Notes: generated by a model from the letters alone, not told the origin. DNA of 64,000 bases from Sinomonas atrocyanea (GCF_030811715.1 NZ_JAUSRH010000016.1:20564-84563); one strand, 5' to 3'. Positions 50,308-61,463 are shown, numbered from the stretch's first letter. Translations and numbers: made by a program.

Positions 50308-50952
50308 ATGCACTTCGTAGACCCGTCGCGTGAAGTCCTGGCCGAGACACTGCTCGCGGCCGGCCCCGACGCGCCCACGCTCTGCGAGGGCTGGCGGACG
50401 CGCCACCTGGCGGCCCACCTGTACCTGCGGGAGCACAGCCCCCGCGTGGCCCTGGGGCTGCTCATGACCTCCCGGGCCAAGACCTCGGACCAGGTCACGG
50501 ACAGGCTCGCGGCCACCCTCTCCTCCGAGGACAGCTACTCGCGGCTCGTCGAGGACTTCCGGGCCGGCCCCCCGGCCCTCTCGCCGCTGCGCCTCGCGCC
50601 GCTCGACGAGGCGGCCAACCTGGCCGAGTTCTTCGTGCACACCGAGGACGTGCGCCGCGCGACGGACCGCTGGGCGCCGCGGGCGCTCGACGGAGCGTAC
50701 GCCGATGCCCTCTGGGACGAGGTGGTCCGGCGGGCCGCCTTCCTCTACCGCGGCGTCGACCTCGGGGTCGTGCTCGTGAGCACCCTCGGGCCGCGGCACG
50801 TGGCCAAGCGCGCGCCGGTCTCCGTCGCGATCGTCGGAGACCCGGGCGAGCTGCTGCTGCATGCCTTCGGGCGCCGCGCCCAGGCCCTCGTCACCTTCGA
50901 GGGCCAGCCGGACGCGATCGCGCTCCTGGACAGCGCCGACATCGGCCACTGA
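50308..50952 (+). CDS. TIGR03085-family metal-binding protein (DinB-like)
   Basis: A 214-residue protein of the actinobacterial TIGR03085 family, related to the mycothiol-dependent maleylpyruvate isomerase N-terminal domain and DinB-like four-helix bundles. Visible are [19 protein letters not shown] with the first metal-ligand-type His, [12 protein letters not shown] with the second, and [18 protein letters not shown] near the C-terminus. Metal- and possibly mycothiol-dependent chemistry is likely by family; no substrate is known. It interrupts the minus-strand his genes together with the next gene. Confidence 0.85.
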   Translation: MHFVDPSREVLAETLLAAGPDAPTLCEGWRTRHLAAHLYLREHSPRVALGLLMTSRAKTSDQVTDRLAATLSSEDSYSRLVEDFRAGPPALSPLRLAPLDEAANLAEFFVHTEDVRRATDRWAPRALDGAYADALWDEVVRRAAFLYRGVDLGVVLVSTLGPRHVAKRAPVSVAIVGDPGELLLHAFGRRAQALVTFEGQPDAIALLDSADIGH

Positions 50953-50995
50953 TCCCCCTGCCCGGCGGGGCGCCGCAGGGTGGCAGGATGGAGCC

Positions 50996-51457
50996 ATGAC
51001 TGACTTCGACCTCCGCTGGGACACCCTCGCACCGCTCTTCGCCGCGCTCGGCGACGACCGAGCGCTCGCGCCGCACGGCGGCGTCGGGCCCGCGGACGCG
51101 ACCGTGCTGGCGATCGCCACCGCAGACGTGTCCCAGCCGCCGAAGCTGCCCGAGGGCGGTGGGCTCGCGGAGGCGCCCCTCGGCGAGTACGACGCGGTGG
51201 AGCTCACCATCTGGGGCCGGCCTGCCGCGAAGGGGCTCATCGCCTTCGGTGAGGGCGTCGCCGCGATCGGCGGGTTCGAGTTCGCCGCGGACGACGCCGA
51301 CGGCCGGCTCGGCGCGGCGGTCGTCTCGGCGCTCGCCGAGGAGGCCTTCCTCGAGGGCGCAGAGTGGCTCGTCACGCTCGTCGACGGCGATCCGGCGAAG
51401 GTGCCCGCGTACCTCGCCGACGGGTGGCGCGAGGCCGCGAAGGTCAGCGCCTCCTAG
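50996..51457 (+). CDS. Hypothetical protein, unrecognised
   Basis: A 153-residue soluble protein rich in Ala, Gly and acidic residues, beginning [21 protein letters not shown]. No signal peptide, membrane helix or known motif is seen. The C-terminal half ([19 protein letters not shown]...[12 protein letters not shown]) faintly resembles the last strands of GNAT acetyltransferases, but the acetyl-CoA loop is missing. A CAGGAT -10-like hexamer sits 6 nt before ATG at 50996. Its stop forms a CTAG palindrome with the hisF stop on the other strand. Confidence 0.75.
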   Translation: MTDFDLRWDTLAPLFAALGDDRALAPHGGVGPADATVLAIATADVSQPPKLPEGGGLAEAPLGEYDAVELTIWGRPAAKGLIAFGEGVAAIGGFEFAADDADGRLGAAVVSALAEEAFLEGAEWLVTLVDGDPAKVPAYLADGWREAAKVSAS

Positions 51458-52227
51458 CGGACCGGGTAGCCGGCCTCACGGATGGCGGCCTTGACCTGGC
51501 CGATCATGTCCGCCGGACCGAAGTGGAACATCGACGCGGCCAGCACCGCGTCGGCCCCTGCCGCGATCGCCGGGGGGAAGTGCTCGGGGACGCCGGCCCC
51601 GCCCGAGGCGATGATCGGAACCCTGACCGCCGCGCGGATGAGGCGGATGAGCTCGAGGTCGAAGCCCTCCTTGGTGCCGTCGGCGTCGATCGAGTTCAGC
51701 AGGATCTCCCCCACACCGCGGTCCGCGGCCTCCTTGGCCCAGGCAACCGCGTCGATGCCCGTGCCGCGCCGGCCGCCGTGCGTGGTGACCTCGAAGCCGG
51801 ACGGGGTCACGACGTCTCCTTGGACGCGCCGGGCGTCGACGGAGAGCACGAGGACCTGGGAGCCGAAGTGGCGGGTGATCTCGTCGATCACCTCGGGACG
51901 GGCAATCGCCGCGGTGTTGATCGACGCCTTGTCCGCTCCCTCGCGGAGGAGGCGGTCGACGTCGGCCACTCCCCGGACGCCGCCCCCGACGGTGAGCGGG
52001 ATGAAGACTTCCTCGGCGGTGCGCCGCACCACGTCGAAGGTCGTCTGGCGGTCGGCGGAGGAGGCCGTGACGTCGAGGAACGTGAGCTCGTCGGCGCCGG
52101 CGGCGTCGTAGCGGTGGGCGAGCTCGACCGGGTCGCCGGCGTCGCGGAGGTTCAGGAAGTTCACGCCCTTCACGACGCGGCCGGCGTCGACGTCGAGGCA
52201 CGGGATGACGCGGACGGCAACACTCAT
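51454..52227 (-). CDS. hisF: Imidazole glycerol phosphate synthase, cyclase subunit
   Basis: Cyclase of the HisH/HisF complex; forms imidazole glycerol phosphate and AICAR. The 257-residue TIM-barrel protein has [20 protein letters not shown] (catalytic Asp), [60 protein letters not shown] (second catalytic Asp) and [13 protein letters not shown]. HisH is not in the window. It lies 13 nt downstream of hisG, likely the same transcript. Confidence 0.97.
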   Translation of the reverse strand: MSVAVRVIPCLDVDAGRVVKGVNFLNLRDAGDPVELAHRYDAAGADELTFLDVTASSADRQTTFDVVRRTAEEVFIPLTVGGGVRGVADVDRLLREGADKASINTAAIARPEVIDEITRHFGSQVLVLSVDARRVQGDVVTPSGFEVTTHGGRRGTGIDAVAWAKEAADRGVGEILLNSIDADGTKEGFDLELIRLIRAAVRVPIIASGGAGVPEHFPPAIAAGADAVLAASMFHFGPADMIGQVKAAIREAGYPVR

Positions 52228-52240
52228 GGCGGCCCCTCCC

Positions 52241-53086
52241 CTAGATGCGGCAGGCGTGGATGCTGCTGACCAGGATGGCGCGGGCGCCCAGGTCGTACAG
52301 CTCGTCCATGATGCGGTTCGTCTCCCGCTTGGGCACCATCGAGCGCACCGCCACCCACTCGGAGTCGCGCAGCGGCGAGACGGTCGGGGACTCGAGACCC
52401 GGGGTGAGCGCGGCGGCCTTCTCGACGAGGTCCTTGCGGATGTCGTAGTCCATGAGCACGTACTGGCGGGCCACGAGGACGCCCTGGAGGCGGCGGATGA
52501 GGACGTCGATCGCCGGCAGGCTGTGCCCCGGGCGGCCGATGAGGACCGCCTCCGACTGCAGGAGCGGCTCCCCGAAGACCTCCATCCCGGCGGCCTTGAG
52601 CGTGTTGCCCGTCTCCACGACGTCGGCGATCGCGTCGGCGACGCCCAGTCGGACCGAGGACTCGACGGCGCCATCGAGGCGGACCACGTGGGAGGCGGCG
52701 ATGCCGCGCTCGCCCAGGTAGCGGCGCACGAGGCCGTCGTAGCTGGTCGCGATCCGCTTGCCCTCGAGGTCCTCGAGGCTCGAGAACGTGCCGGCCGGCC
52801 CGGCGAACCGGAACGTCGACGCGGCGAAGCCGAGGGCGAGCAACTCGTCCGCCTCCACCTCGGCGTCGAGCAGCAGGTCCCGGCCGGTGATGCCGACATC
52901 GAGGGTGCCGTGGCCGACGTACACCGCAATGTCCCGCGGGCGCAGGAAGAAGAACTCGATGTCGTTGTCGGGGTCGACCATGACCAGCTCGCGCCCTTCG
53001 CGGCGCTGGCGGTAGCCGGCCTCGGCGAGCATCGACGAGGCGGCTTCGGACAGTGATCCCTTGTTCGGGACGGCTACACGGAGCAT
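52241..53086 (-). CDS. hisG: ATP phosphoribosyltransferase, long form
   Basis: First and rate-controlling step of histidine synthesis. The 281-residue protein is the long form, with a catalytic bilobed domain ([32 protein letters not shown]; the PRPP-type segment [16 protein letters not shown] follows [14 protein letters not shown]) and a C-terminal ACT-like regulatory domain (about 205-280, ending [10 protein letters not shown]) for histidine feedback. No HisZ is needed for the long form. It follows hisE after 79 nt. Confidence 0.97.
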   Translation of the reverse strand: MLRVAVPNKGSLSEAASSMLAEAGYRQRREGRELVMVDPDNDIEFFFLRPRDIAVYVGHGTLDVGITGRDLLLDAEVEADELLALGFAASTFRFAGPAGTFSSLEDLEGKRIATSYDGLVRRYLGERGIAASHVVRLDGAVESSVRLGVADAIADVVETGNTLKAAGMEVFGEPLLQSEAVLIGRPGHSLPAIDVLIRRLQGVLVARQYVLMDYDIRKDLVEKAAALTPGLESPTVSPLRDSEWVAVRSMVPKRETNRIMDELYDLGARAILVSSIHACRI

Positions 53087-53165
53087 GGGGGGCTTTCTGG
53101 GTGTGGGACGTGTGGCGGGGGCGGCCGTGCCGCGGAGGCCTGCCGTGCAGAGGCAGGCGCCGCGG

Positions 53166-53429
53166 CTACAGATGACGGTAGACGTCCTGCAGCGACAGGC
53201 CCTTGGCCAGCATGAGCACCTGGAGGTGGTAGAGCAGCTGGGAGATCTCCTCGGCGGCTTCCTCGTCCGTCTCGTACTCGGCGGCCATCCACACCTCGGC
53301 GGCCTCTTCGACGATCTTCTTGCCGATGCCGTGCACTCCGGACTCCAGTTCGGCGACGGTGCGCGATCCGGCCGGGCGCTTCTCGGCCTTCTCGCTGAGC
53401 TCGGCGAACAGTGTCTCGAAATCCTTCAC
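53166..53429 (-). CDS. hisE: Phosphoribosyl-ATP pyrophosphatase
   Basis: Second step of histidine synthesis: hydrolyses PR-ATP to PR-AMP. The 87-residue all-alpha protein has the MazG-like metal site [15 protein letters not shown] (about 40-54) and [22 protein letters not shown] at 53429 follows TAGGCT by 7 nt; the frame is open upstream without similarity. First gene of hisE-hisG-hisF, separated from hisI by two plus-strand genes. Confidence 0.96.
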   Translation of the reverse strand: MKDFETLFAELSEKAEKRPAGSRTVAELESGVHGIGKKIVEEAAEVWMAAEYETDEEAAEEISQLLYHLQVLMLAKGLSLQDVYRHL

Positions 53430-53436
53430 GGCCTCA

Positions 53437-53442
53437 AGCCTA
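53437..53442 (-). promoter_or_regulatory. -10 hexamer TAGGCT of hisE (leaderless)
   Basis: TAGGCT 7 nt before the hisE GTG. It shows that the his genes have their own promoter after ribH. Confidence 0.6.
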
Positions 53443-53533
53443 CTGGAGGGCGGGACGCGGCCTGCACCGGCACCGGGTCTGTGACCGCTGGCCTGTGACC
53501 AATCCGACACCCCGGCGGGGGCGTGCACGGAGG

Positions 53534-54775
<1,242 letters not shown>

Positions 54776-54779
<4 letters not shown>

Positions 54780-55429
54780 CCGTCTCCTCCTCGAGCGCCC
54801 CGGAGGGCGGCCACATGGGCTGCAAGGTCCTCGATCGAGATGAGCGGGCACCCGTGCTCGTCGGCGAAGGCCCGCAGGGCGGGGAGCCGCATCATCTCGC
54901 CATCGTCGTGGACCACTTCGGCGATCACCCCGACGGGGGCGAGGCCAGCGAGGCGGCACAGTTCGACGGCCGCCTCGGTGTGGCCCTGACGGACCAGTAC
55001 ACCACCGTCAACGGCCCGCAGCGGGAATATATGCCCCGGGCGGGCGAAGTCCGCCGGTCCAGATCCGGGGTCGGCGAGCGCGAGGACCGTGCGGGCCCTG
55101 TCGGTGGCGCTGATCCCGGTGGAGACCCCGGCCCGGACGTCGCACGAGACGGTGTACGCGGTGCCCTTGGCGTCCTGGTTGTCCTCGACCATGGGCGGGA
55201 GGGCCAGGCGGTCCGCGGTCTCGCCCGGCAGCGGGACGCAGATGACGCCGGACGAGTGGCGGATGGTCCAGCCCATGAGCGCCGGCGTCGCGTGCTGGGC
55301 GGCGAAGACGATGTCGCCCTCGTTCTCGCGGTCCTCGTCGTCGACCACGAGCACGGGCCGGCCGGCGCGGAGCGCGTCGAGGGCGGCCTGGACCGGCTCG
55401 AGCCTGATGTCCTGGGCGGTGCGCGTCAC
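54776..55429 (-). CDS. ribB: 3,4-dihydroxy-2-butanone 4-phosphate synthase
   Basis: Makes the four-carbon unit of riboflavin from ribulose 5-phosphate. The 217-residue protein has the catalytic [17 protein letters not shown] (about 28-44), [11 protein letters not shown], the SATDRARTV loop, GHIFPLRA and [19 protein letters not shown] at 55429 overlaps the ribE stop by 4 nt. It ends where RibBA fusion proteins would continue into the RibA domain. Ribulose 5-phosphate links it to rpe, located just beyond the riboswitch. Confidence 0.96.
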
Positions 55430-56079
55430 GGGCGTGCCTCCTCTGCGGCGGCGCGGGGCTGCTCGGGGGCGGTGTGCCCGAAGGAGAGGAGCCGCGCGGT
55501 GTACTTGGCGAGGACGTCGACCTCGAGGTTCACGGGCGCCCCGACGGCCTTGTCGCCGAGGCCGGTCTCGGCGAGGGTCGCAGGAATGAGCCCGACTTCG
55601 AACCAGGGCTCGGGCGCTGCGGGGCCGCTCACCGCCGTCACGGTGAGCGAGACGCCGTCGACGGCGATGGAGCCCTTCTCGGCGATGTACCGGGCGAGGT
55701 CAGCGGGCACGGCGAACCGCAGCCGGTTCCAGTTCTCGAGCGGCTCGCGCTCGAGAAGCGTGCCGACGCCGTCCACGTGGCCCTGCACGACGTGGCCGTC
55801 GAGCCGGCCGCCGGCCGGGACGCAGCGTTCGAGGTTGACCTTGTCCCCGGGGGCGAGGGCGCCGATCGTGGTGCGGGCGAGCGACTCCCCCATCACGTCG
55901 ACCGCGAACCTGGTGCCGTCGTTCGTCACTGCTGTGAGGCAGCATCCGTCGACGGCGATCGAGCCGCCGAGCGGCAGGTCCTGGGCGAGGGTGGGGGCGG
56001 TGAGCGTCAGGACGGCGCTGTCGCCCGAGCGTCGGACGTCTTCGACCGTGCCGCGTTCGGCGATGATTCCGGTGAACAT
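55426..56079 (-). CDS. ribE: Riboflavin synthase, alpha subunit
   Basis: Dismutates two lumazines to riboflavin and a pyrimidine that is recycled. The 217-residue protein shows the internal duplication of the family: [15 protein letters not shown] ... [14 protein letters not shown] in the N-half and [16 protein letters not shown] ... [16 protein letters not shown] in the C-half. ATG at 56079 shares its A with the ribD stop (TGATG). The C-terminal 15 residues are an unconserved Ala/Glu tail. Confidence 0.97.
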   Translation of the reverse strand: MFTGIIAERGTVEDVRRSGDSAVLTLTAPTLAQDLPLGGSIAVDGCCLTAVTNDGTRFAVDVMGESLARTTIGALAPGDKVNLERCVPAGGRLDGHVVQGHVDGVGTLLEREPLENWNRLRFAVPADLARYIAEKGSIAVDGVSLTVTAVSGPAAPEPWFEVGLIPATLAETGLGDKAVGAPVNLEVDVLAKYTARLLSFGHTAPEQPRAAAEEARP

Positions 56080-57167
56080 CAGTGGATCTCCTTCTCGGAT
56101 GCGGGCGGGGTGGCGGCGGGGACGAGATGGAGCCTGACGTCGGCCCCGAGCCGGCGGACAGCGCCGCCGTCGGACTCGTCCCAGTCCCAGTGCTGGGCGT
56201 CGGCGAGGGTGCGGATGCCGAGGTCCGCGACCGCGTTCTTCCCCGAGCCGAGGATGGTCGGCGCCTGGTACACGATGAGCTCGTCGACGAGCCCGGCGGC
56301 GAGGAACGCCGCGATGATGCGCGCGCCGCCCTCCACCATGAGGTGGCGCACGCCGCGGGCGAAGAGCGCGTCGAGGGCCTCCGCCGGGTCCTGGGTGGGC
56401 AGGTGGACGAAGCGGCCGTCGGTGCCGCGGACTGCGGCGTCCCCGGGAACCGCGCTCAGCCCCATGACGGCCCGGAGGGGCTGGTGCGCCAGGAGCGACC
56501 CGTCCTCGGCCCGTGCCGTGAGGCGCGGGTTGTCGACGGCGACGGTCTGGCTTCCCACGAGGATCGCGTCGATCCGCGCCCGGAGGGCGTGGTTGTCCAC
56601 GAGGGACTCGTCGCACGTGATCCACTGGCTCGTGCCGTCCTCGGCCGCGATGCGGGAGTCGAGCGTCTGGGCCATGTGGAGCGTCACGAAGGGCCGCCGC
56701 GCCGCGACCGCGGCCAGCCACCGGCGGTTGAGCTCCGCAGCCTGGGCGGCCCGGACCCCGGAGGTGACCTCGATGCCCGCCGCCCTGAGGGTGGCGGCTC
56801 CCCCGCTCGCGACATCGTGGGGGTCGTCGATCGCGTAGACGACGCGTGCGACGCCGGCCGCGATGAGCGCCTGCGCGCAGGGCCCGGTCCGCCCCGTGTG
56901 GTTGCAGGGTTCGAGGGTGACGTACATGGTCGACCCGGTCAGGTCGATGCCTCGTTGGGCGGCCTGGGCGATCGCGTCCCCCTCAGCGTGTGCGGTTCCG
57001 GCCCCGCGGTGCCAGCCTCTGGCGAGGACCTCGCCGTCGGACCCGACGGCCACGGCACCCACGAGCGGGTTCGCTCCGCGCACGCCGCGGGCGGCCAGGG
57101 CGAGGGCCTCGTCCATGACCTCCGGATCGGCCGGCCGTGCGGCGTGCGCCGTGTCGGGGATGCTCAC
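56079..57167 (-). CDS. ribD: Bifunctional riboflavin biosynthesis deaminase/reductase
   Basis: Deaminates and reduces the pyrimidine intermediate. The 362-residue protein has the N-terminal deaminase domain (zinc motifs HAEGDAI near residue 60 and EPCNHTGRTGPC near 85) and the C-terminal DHFR-like reductase domain (about 150-350: VTLHMAQTLDSRIA, DAILVGSQTVAVDNPRLTAR, LMVEGGARIIAAFL). GTG at 57167 overlaps the upstream transporter stop by 4 nt (GTGA). Confidence 0.96.
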   Translation of the reverse strand: MSIPDTAHAARPADPEVMDEALALAARGVRGANPLVGAVAVGSDGEVLARGWHRGAGTAHAEGDAIAQAAQRGIDLTGSTMYVTLEPCNHTGRTGPCAQALIAAGVARVVYAIDDPHDVASGGAATLRAAGIEVTSGVRAAQAAELNRRWLAAVAARRPFVTLHMAQTLDSRIAAEDGTSQWITCDESLVDNHALRARIDAILVGSQTVAVDNPRLTARAEDGSLLAHQPLRAVMGLSAVPGDAAVRGTDGRFVHLPTQDPAEALDALFARGVRHLMVEGGARIIAAFLAAGLVDELIVYQAPTILGSGKNAVADLGIRTLADAQHWDWDESDGGAVRRLGADVRLHLVPAATPPASEKEIH

Positions 57168-57889
57168 GCGGCCACCGCCGCGAACTCGTCGGCGGCGCGG
57201 CGGGCCGTCTGCCGCTGGGCGCGCGCCCAGACGAAGAAGCCGATGAGGGTGAAGGCGCCGTAGAAGGCGTACATGACGCCGCTCGCGACATAGCCGGCGC
57301 TGAAGAGGAGCGGGACGCCGACGAGGTCGACGGCGACCCAGATGAGCCAGAACTCGGTCCAGCCGCGGGCCATTCCGTACGTCGCGAGCAGCGAGCCCAT
57401 GAACGTCCACGCGTCCGCCCAGACCGGCGGGTAGGAGCCGAGGGCGGAGAACAGCGGGGTGAGGGCCGCCATGCCGGCAGCCATGGCGAGAACGAGCCCG
57501 AAGCGCGCGCGCTTCCCGGCCCAGCGGGGCGCGATGGCACCGTCGGACGGCACCGGACCGCCCGCTGCCTCCCGGGACGCCGTCCGCCCGCGCTGCCACT
57601 GCACCCATCCGTACGCCGAGACCGCCAGGAACATCAGCTGCCGGCCGGCCTGGCCGAACAGCGCCACGGAGCCCACCCCCGTCTCGGGGGCGAGCCCTAC
57701 GGCCGCGCCGGCGAAGACCGTCAGGAGAATCAGATTGCCCGCGATGCCCACGGGCCACGCCCACACGCGGCGGCCCATTCCGCCGAGGGCGCTCGCGAGG
57801 CCGAACGCATTGCCGACCACCTCGCGGAGGAGGAGCGCGGATCCCGCCACCGGGATCTGCGCCGACAAGAGCCACTGCATGAAGTCCAT
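57164..57889 (-). CDS. ribM: PnuC-family vitamin transporter, probable riboflavin transporter RibM
   Basis: A 241-residue membrane protein with about seven hydrophobic segments and PnuC-family features (WPVGIAGNLILL; WTEFWLIWVAVDLVGVPLLF; YAFYGAFTLIGFFVWARAQ). PnuC proteins carry nicotinamide riboside; members behind FMN riboswitches (RibM/PnuX) carry riboflavin, and its position first in this riboswitch-controlled operon favours that. ATG at 57889 is chosen with GGAAGG 9 nt upstream; ATG at 57898 is an alternative. Coupled to ribD. Confidence 0.9.
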   Translation of the reverse strand: MDFMQWLLSAQIPVAGSALLLREVVGNAFGLASALGGMGRRVWAWPVGIAGNLILLTVFAGAAVGLAPETGVGSVALFGQAGRQLMFLAVSAYGWVQWQRGRTASREAAGGPVPSDGAIAPRWAGKRARFGLVLAMAAGMAALTPLFSALGSYPPVWADAWTFMGSLLATYGMARGWTEFWLIWVAVDLVGVPLLFSAGYVASGVMYAFYGAFTLIGFFVWARAQRQTARRAADEFAAVAA

Positions 57890-57939
57890 CGCAACCATCC
57901 TTCCCTTCACCGCAGCGGCTCCGGGGTTGCGACAGGACA

Positions 57940-57958
57940 CGGTGCGCGCAGCGCACCG
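57940..57958 (-). terminator. Hairpin between FMN riboswitch and ribM
   Basis: CGGTGCGC-GCA-GCGCACCG is a perfect 8-bp hairpin 12 nt beyond the aptamer. It is a candidate part of the riboswitch expression platform (terminator or sequestering stem), but no U-tract follows, so Rho-dependent or translational control is also possible. Confidence 0.4.
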
Positions 57959-57970
57959 CAGACTGTACGT

Positions 57971-58104
57971 GCTTCTCCCATCCAGACTTTGACTGTCGGT
58001 GCCGGAATTCCACCGGCTCAACCGGCACCCCGCTTGGAGTCAAGCGGGCCGCCGGGTCGCGGACTATCACCGCCGGTTCGGACTTTCACCGACCCCGGAG
58101 CACG
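57971..58104 (-). ncRNA. FMN riboswitch (RFN element)
   Basis: On the minus strand all the conserved blocks of the RFN aptamer are present in order: GGGGTCGGTGAAAGTCC, GGCGGTGATAGTCCGCGACCC, GAGCCGGTGGAATTCCGGCACCGACAGT (the second arm), and AAAGTCTGGATGGGAGAAG at the 3' end. The element precedes the ribM-ribD-ribE-ribB-ribA-ribH operon, so FMN is expected to repress riboflavin synthesis and uptake. Confidence 0.97.
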
Positions 58105-58248
58105 TTTTTCGTTGGTTCGGCCGCCGGCGGTGCTGTCCAGTGACGACCCGCGTCATTGATGACAGTTCAACCAAACGGCCAGTGCCCATTCTGCCACACC
58201 CAGGCGCCCGACTGCGCGACGCGCGTCACAGGCGGCCGCCGGACAGGA
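58105..58248. other. Intergenic region between the riboswitch and rpe
   Basis: The 144 nt should hold the rib operon promoter. A TTGAAC occurs on the minus strand near 58163-58170 but no good -10 stands at the right distance. A small palindrome GTCATTGATGAC lies at 58152-58163. The rpe stop is at the right edge; no strong rpe terminator is seen. Confidence 0.4.
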
Positions 58249-58914
58249 TCAGGCGCGCGCCGCGCCGTCGGCGAGGGACCTGAGCTTCTCGACGGCAGCG
58301 CCGGCGTCGTCCGCGCCGTAGACCGCGGAGCCGGCCACGAAGACGTTCGCCCCGGCCTCGGCCGCGCGCTCGATCGTCGAGAGGGAGATGCCGCCGTCGA
58401 CCTGGATGGCGAGGCCCGTCCCCGCGCCGTCCACGGCCTCGCGCGCGCGGCGGATCTTGGGCAGCGTCACGTCGAGGAAGGCCTGCCCGCCGAAGCCGGG
58501 CTCGACGGTCATGATCAGCAGCATGTCCAGTTCCGCCAGCATGTCGAGGTACGGCTCCACTGCCGTGGCCGGGCGCAGGGCCATGCCCGCCCTAGAGCCT
58601 CGGGCCTTCAGCTCGCGGGCGAGCTTGATGGGGGCTATCGCGGCCTCGGCGTGGAAGGTGACGGACGCGAGGCCCAGGTCCGCGTACAGCGGCGCCCAGC
58701 GGTCGGCGTCGGAGATCATGAGATGGGCGTCGAGCGGGATGGGGCTCACGGCCTGGATCCTCTCGACCACCGGCAGCCCGAGCGTCAGGTTCGGCACGAA
58801 GTGGTTGTCCATGACGTCGACGTGGACGGCGTCGGCGGTGGAGATCCGGCCCAGTTCCGCCTCCAGGTTCACGAAGTCGGCGGACAGGATGCTCGGGTGG
58901 ATGCGGCAGGTCAC
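58249..58914 (-). CDS. rpe: Ribulose-phosphate 3-epimerase
   Basis: Interconverts ribulose and xylulose 5-phosphates in the pentose-phosphate pathway. The 221-residue TIM-barrel protein has [70 protein letters not shown] and [11 protein letters not shown]; catalytic Asp residues are in VDVMDN and VDGG. GTG at 58914 directly abuts the rsmB stop (TGA-GTG, no gap), so it is translated from the def-fmt-rsmB transcript. Confidence 0.97.
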   Translation of the reverse strand: MTCRIHPSILSADFVNLEAELGRISTADAVHVDVMDNHFVPNLTLGLPVVERIQAVSPIPLDAHLMISDADRWAPLYADLGLASVTFHAEAAIAPIKLARELKARGSRAGMALRPATAVEPYLDMLAELDMLLIMTVEPGFGGQAFLDVTLPKIRRAREAVDGAGTGLAIQVDGGISLSTIERAAEAGANVFVAGSAVYGADDAGAAVEKLRSLADGAARA

Positions 58915-60546
58915 TCAGGTCTCCTTCGTCGGCGTGGCCGCCGGCAGCTTGCGGAACAGTGCGAGGAACATGGCGTCCGTCCCGTGGACGTGTGGCCAGA
59001 GCTGCGCCGTGCCTTCGTGGCCGGCTCCGAGGGGGTGCAGTGCGACGGCGTCGAGCGCGGCACCTGCGTCCAGCAGCTCGATGTCGTGGCGCCGCTTCAG
59101 GGCGTCGGCGACGACGACCGTGGTCTCGGCAGGGTGCGGCGAGCACGTGATGTAGCCGACGACGCCACCGGGTGCCGCCGCGTCGATGGCCGAGTCGAGG
59201 AGGGCCCGCTGCAGCGGTCCCAGCTCGGCGAGATCGCTGGGCGAGCGCCGCCAGCGGGACTCCGGGCGGCGCCGGAGGGCACCGAGACCGGTGCACGGGG
59301 CGTCGACGATCACGCGGTCGAAGCGGCCCCGGCTCTCGCGGCCGAGTTCGCGGCCGTCGCCGGTGCGCACTTCCCACACGGACCCAGGGACCGGTGCCAG
59401 CGCCTTGCGGACGAGCTCGGCCCGGTGGGGTGCGACCTCATTGGCGAGGAGGGTGGCGCCCTGCTTCGCGGCGAGGGCGCCCAGCAGCGCTGCCTTGCCC
59501 CCGGGACCGGCGCAGAGGTCGAGCCAGCGCTCCGCGGGCGCGCCGGTGCCGGAGGCGTCCGCCGGCCCGGCCTGGCCGCCAGGGTGGACCGGGGCCGCCG
59601 CCACGGCCCTGGCCACGAGCTGGGAGCCCACGTCCTGGATGCGGAGGGTTCCCTCTCGGACTGCAGGCAGACGCCCGAGGTCGCCGCCTCCTGAGAGCGC
59701 CGAATCCTCGACGAGCTCTCCTGGCTGGGCCCCGGCCTCGAGCGCCTCCTCGAGGTGGCCGAGGCCAGGCAGGGCGACGAGGTTGACCACCGGGGCTGCG
59801 TTGTCGGCGTCGAGAAGCTCGGTGATCTCCTCGGGGGACCGTCCGTGTGCGGCCAGCGACTGCCGCAGGGCCCGCACGATCCACGCCGGATGGGCGTGGG
59901 CCAGGGCGTCCCGCTCGGTCGGGTCCGGCTGCGCGGCCGCGAGCTCTGCGAGCCACTCGTCCGCGGTCTTGCCGCTCACCCGGCGGAGCACGGCATTGAC
60001 CAGCGAGGACGGTCCGGCGCCGACCACAGCGCGGGTGAGCGCGACGGTCTGGTTGAGCGCCGCGTGCGGCGGAACCCGCATCGCCAGCAGCTGGTGGGCG
60101 CCGAGGCGGAGGACGTCGAGGACCGCAGGATCGAGCTGGGAGAGCGGACGGTCGACGTTCAGCGCCAGGATCGCGTCGTAGGTTCCCTGGCCGCGTAGCG
60201 CCCCGTAGGCGAGCTCGGTGGCGAAGGCCGCGTCGCGGCGGTCCAGCCGATGCCGGCGGATGCTCTGCGGCATGACGAGGTTTGCGTACGCGTCGTCGCG
60301 CGAGACGGCCCGCAGGACCTCGAACGCCACGAGCCGGGCCGGGTCTGCGGCGCGTGAGCGCTGGCTCGGCGCCTGGCCGCTGAACTGCCGGGGCCCCCGT
60401 CCGCCGCGGTTGCGCTCGCGCCCCTGGGTGTCGCGCCTTGCCCCAGAGCCGCCTCCCTCCGGACGCCCGCGGCCTCCGGCGTCGCGCTCGGGGCGCCCGG
60501 GTTCTCCGCGGCGTCCTGTTCCGTCATGTCCTCGGCGGTCGCTCAT
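58915..60546 (-). CDS. rsmB: 16S rRNA (cytosine-C5)-methyltransferase RsmB
   Basis: Methylates C967 of 16S rRNA. The 543-residue protein has an RGG-rich disordered N-terminal extension of about 70 residues (GRRGEPGRPER, GGRGRPEGGG), a NusB-like RNA-binding domain (about 75-220), and the SAM-dependent methyltransferase domain with WLDLCAGPGGKAALLG, the catalytic DAPCTGLGALRRRPESRW motif IV and YITCSPHPAE motif VI. ATG at 60546 overlaps the fmt stop by 4 nt (ATGA). The extension is longer than in E. coli. Confidence 0.95.
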   Translation of the reverse strand: MSDRRGHDGTGRRGEPGRPERDAGGRGRPEGGGSGARRDTQGRERNRGGRGPRQFSGQAPSQRSRAADPARLVAFEVLRAVSRDDAYANLVMPQSIRRHRLDRRDAAFATELAYGALRGQGTYDAILALNVDRPLSQLDPAVLDVLRLGAHQLLAMRVPPHAALNQTVALTRAVVGAGPSSLVNAVLRRVSGKTADEWLAELAAAQPDPTERDALAHAHPAWIVRALRQSLAAHGRSPEEITELLDADNAAPVVNLVALPGLGHLEEALEAGAQPGELVEDSALSGGGDLGRLPAVREGTLRIQDVGSQLVARAVAAAPVHPGGQAGPADASGTGAPAERWLDLCAGPGGKAALLGALAAKQGATLLANEVAPHRAELVRKALAPVPGSVWEVRTGDGRELGRESRGRFDRVIVDAPCTGLGALRRRPESRWRRSPSDLAELGPLQRALLDSAIDAAAPGGVVGYITCSPHPAETTVVVADALKRRHDIELLDAGAALDAVALHPLGAGHEGTAQLWPHVHGTDAMFLALFRKLPAATPTKET

Positions 60547-61463
60547 CCGAGCACCGTCCCTTCGATGCTCCCGGCCCCGCGGGCCCAGTCTGCGGCTGCC
60601 ATCATCTTCTTCCCGGCGGGCTGGACCCTCGTGAGTTCGAGGGCGTGGGTCCCCGTGCCGACCACGAGGGCCTTGCCGGCCCAGGCCACGTGTCCCGGCT
60701 CGAGGCCTTCCACGTCGGGACGCAGCCGGGGCGGGTCGAGCTTGAGCCGCTGCCCGTCGAGGAGGGTCCAGGCGCCCGGCTCGGGTGTGACTCCCCGTGC
60801 CCGGCGGTGGAGGGCCGGTGCGGGCTGGTCCCAGTCGAGCCGGCCGTCCTCGAGCGTGAGCTTGGGGGCAAAGGTCGGTTCGCCGGACTGCGGGCGCGGT
60901 TCGAGCCGGCTGGCGGCGATGCCGGAGAGGGTCTGGCACAGCAGCTCGGCCCCGCTGGCGGCGAGCTCGGTGAAGAGGTCCCCGCTCGTGGCCTCAGGAC
61001 CCGGCGTGAGCACGAGCGTCCCGTACACGGGTCCCGTGTCGAGGCCCTCCTCGAGTTGGAACGTGGAGGCCCCGACCACCTCGTCGCCGTGGATCACCGA
61101 ATACTGCAGCGGCGCAGCGCCGCGCCACGCGGGCAGGAGGGAGAAGTGCAGGTTGACCCAACCGTGGGCAGGGACGGAAAGGGCAGGCGGCGGGACGATG
61201 CCCCCGTAGGCGACGATGGCGGCGACATCCGGCGACAGTGCGGCGATCTGGGAGACGACCTCGGCGGTGATGCGGGAGGCCCTGATGACCGGGAGCCCGA
61301 GCTCTTCGGCGCGGGCGGCGACGGGCGAGGGAGTGAGGATCCTCTTCCGCCCGAGGGGCGCGTCCGGGCGGGTGAGGACGCCGACGACGTCGAACCCGGC
61401 GTCCACGATCCGGTCGAGGGAAGGGACGGCGACCTGCGGGGTGCCCGCGAAGAGCACCCTCAT
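60543..61463 (-). CDS. fmt: Methionyl-tRNA formyltransferase
   Basis: Formylates initiator Met-tRNA. The 306-residue protein begins MRVLFAGTPQVAVPSLDRIV, with the folate-binding LPVIRASRIT, IVAYGGIVPPPALSVPAHGWVNLHFSLLPAWRGAAPLQ (the catalytic Asn and His, about 95-130), GLDTGPVY and the C-terminal OB-fold domain. Overlaps the def stop by 4 nt (ATGA), as usual for def-fmt pairs. Confidence 0.97.
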   Translation of the reverse strand: MRVLFAGTPQVAVPSLDRIVDAGFDVVGVLTRPDAPLGRKRILTPSPVAARAEELGLPVIRASRITAEVVSQIAALSPDVAAIVAYGGIVPPPALSVPAHGWVNLHFSLLPAWRGAAPLQYSVIHGDEVVGASTFQLEEGLDTGPVYGTLVLTPGPEATSGDLFTELAASGAELLCQTLSGIAASRLEPRPQSGEPTFAPKLTLEDGRLDWDQPAPALHRRARGVTPEPGAWTLLDGQRLKLDPPRLRPDVEGLEPGHVAWAGKALVVGTGTHALELTRVQPAGKKMMAAADWARGAGSIEGTVLG

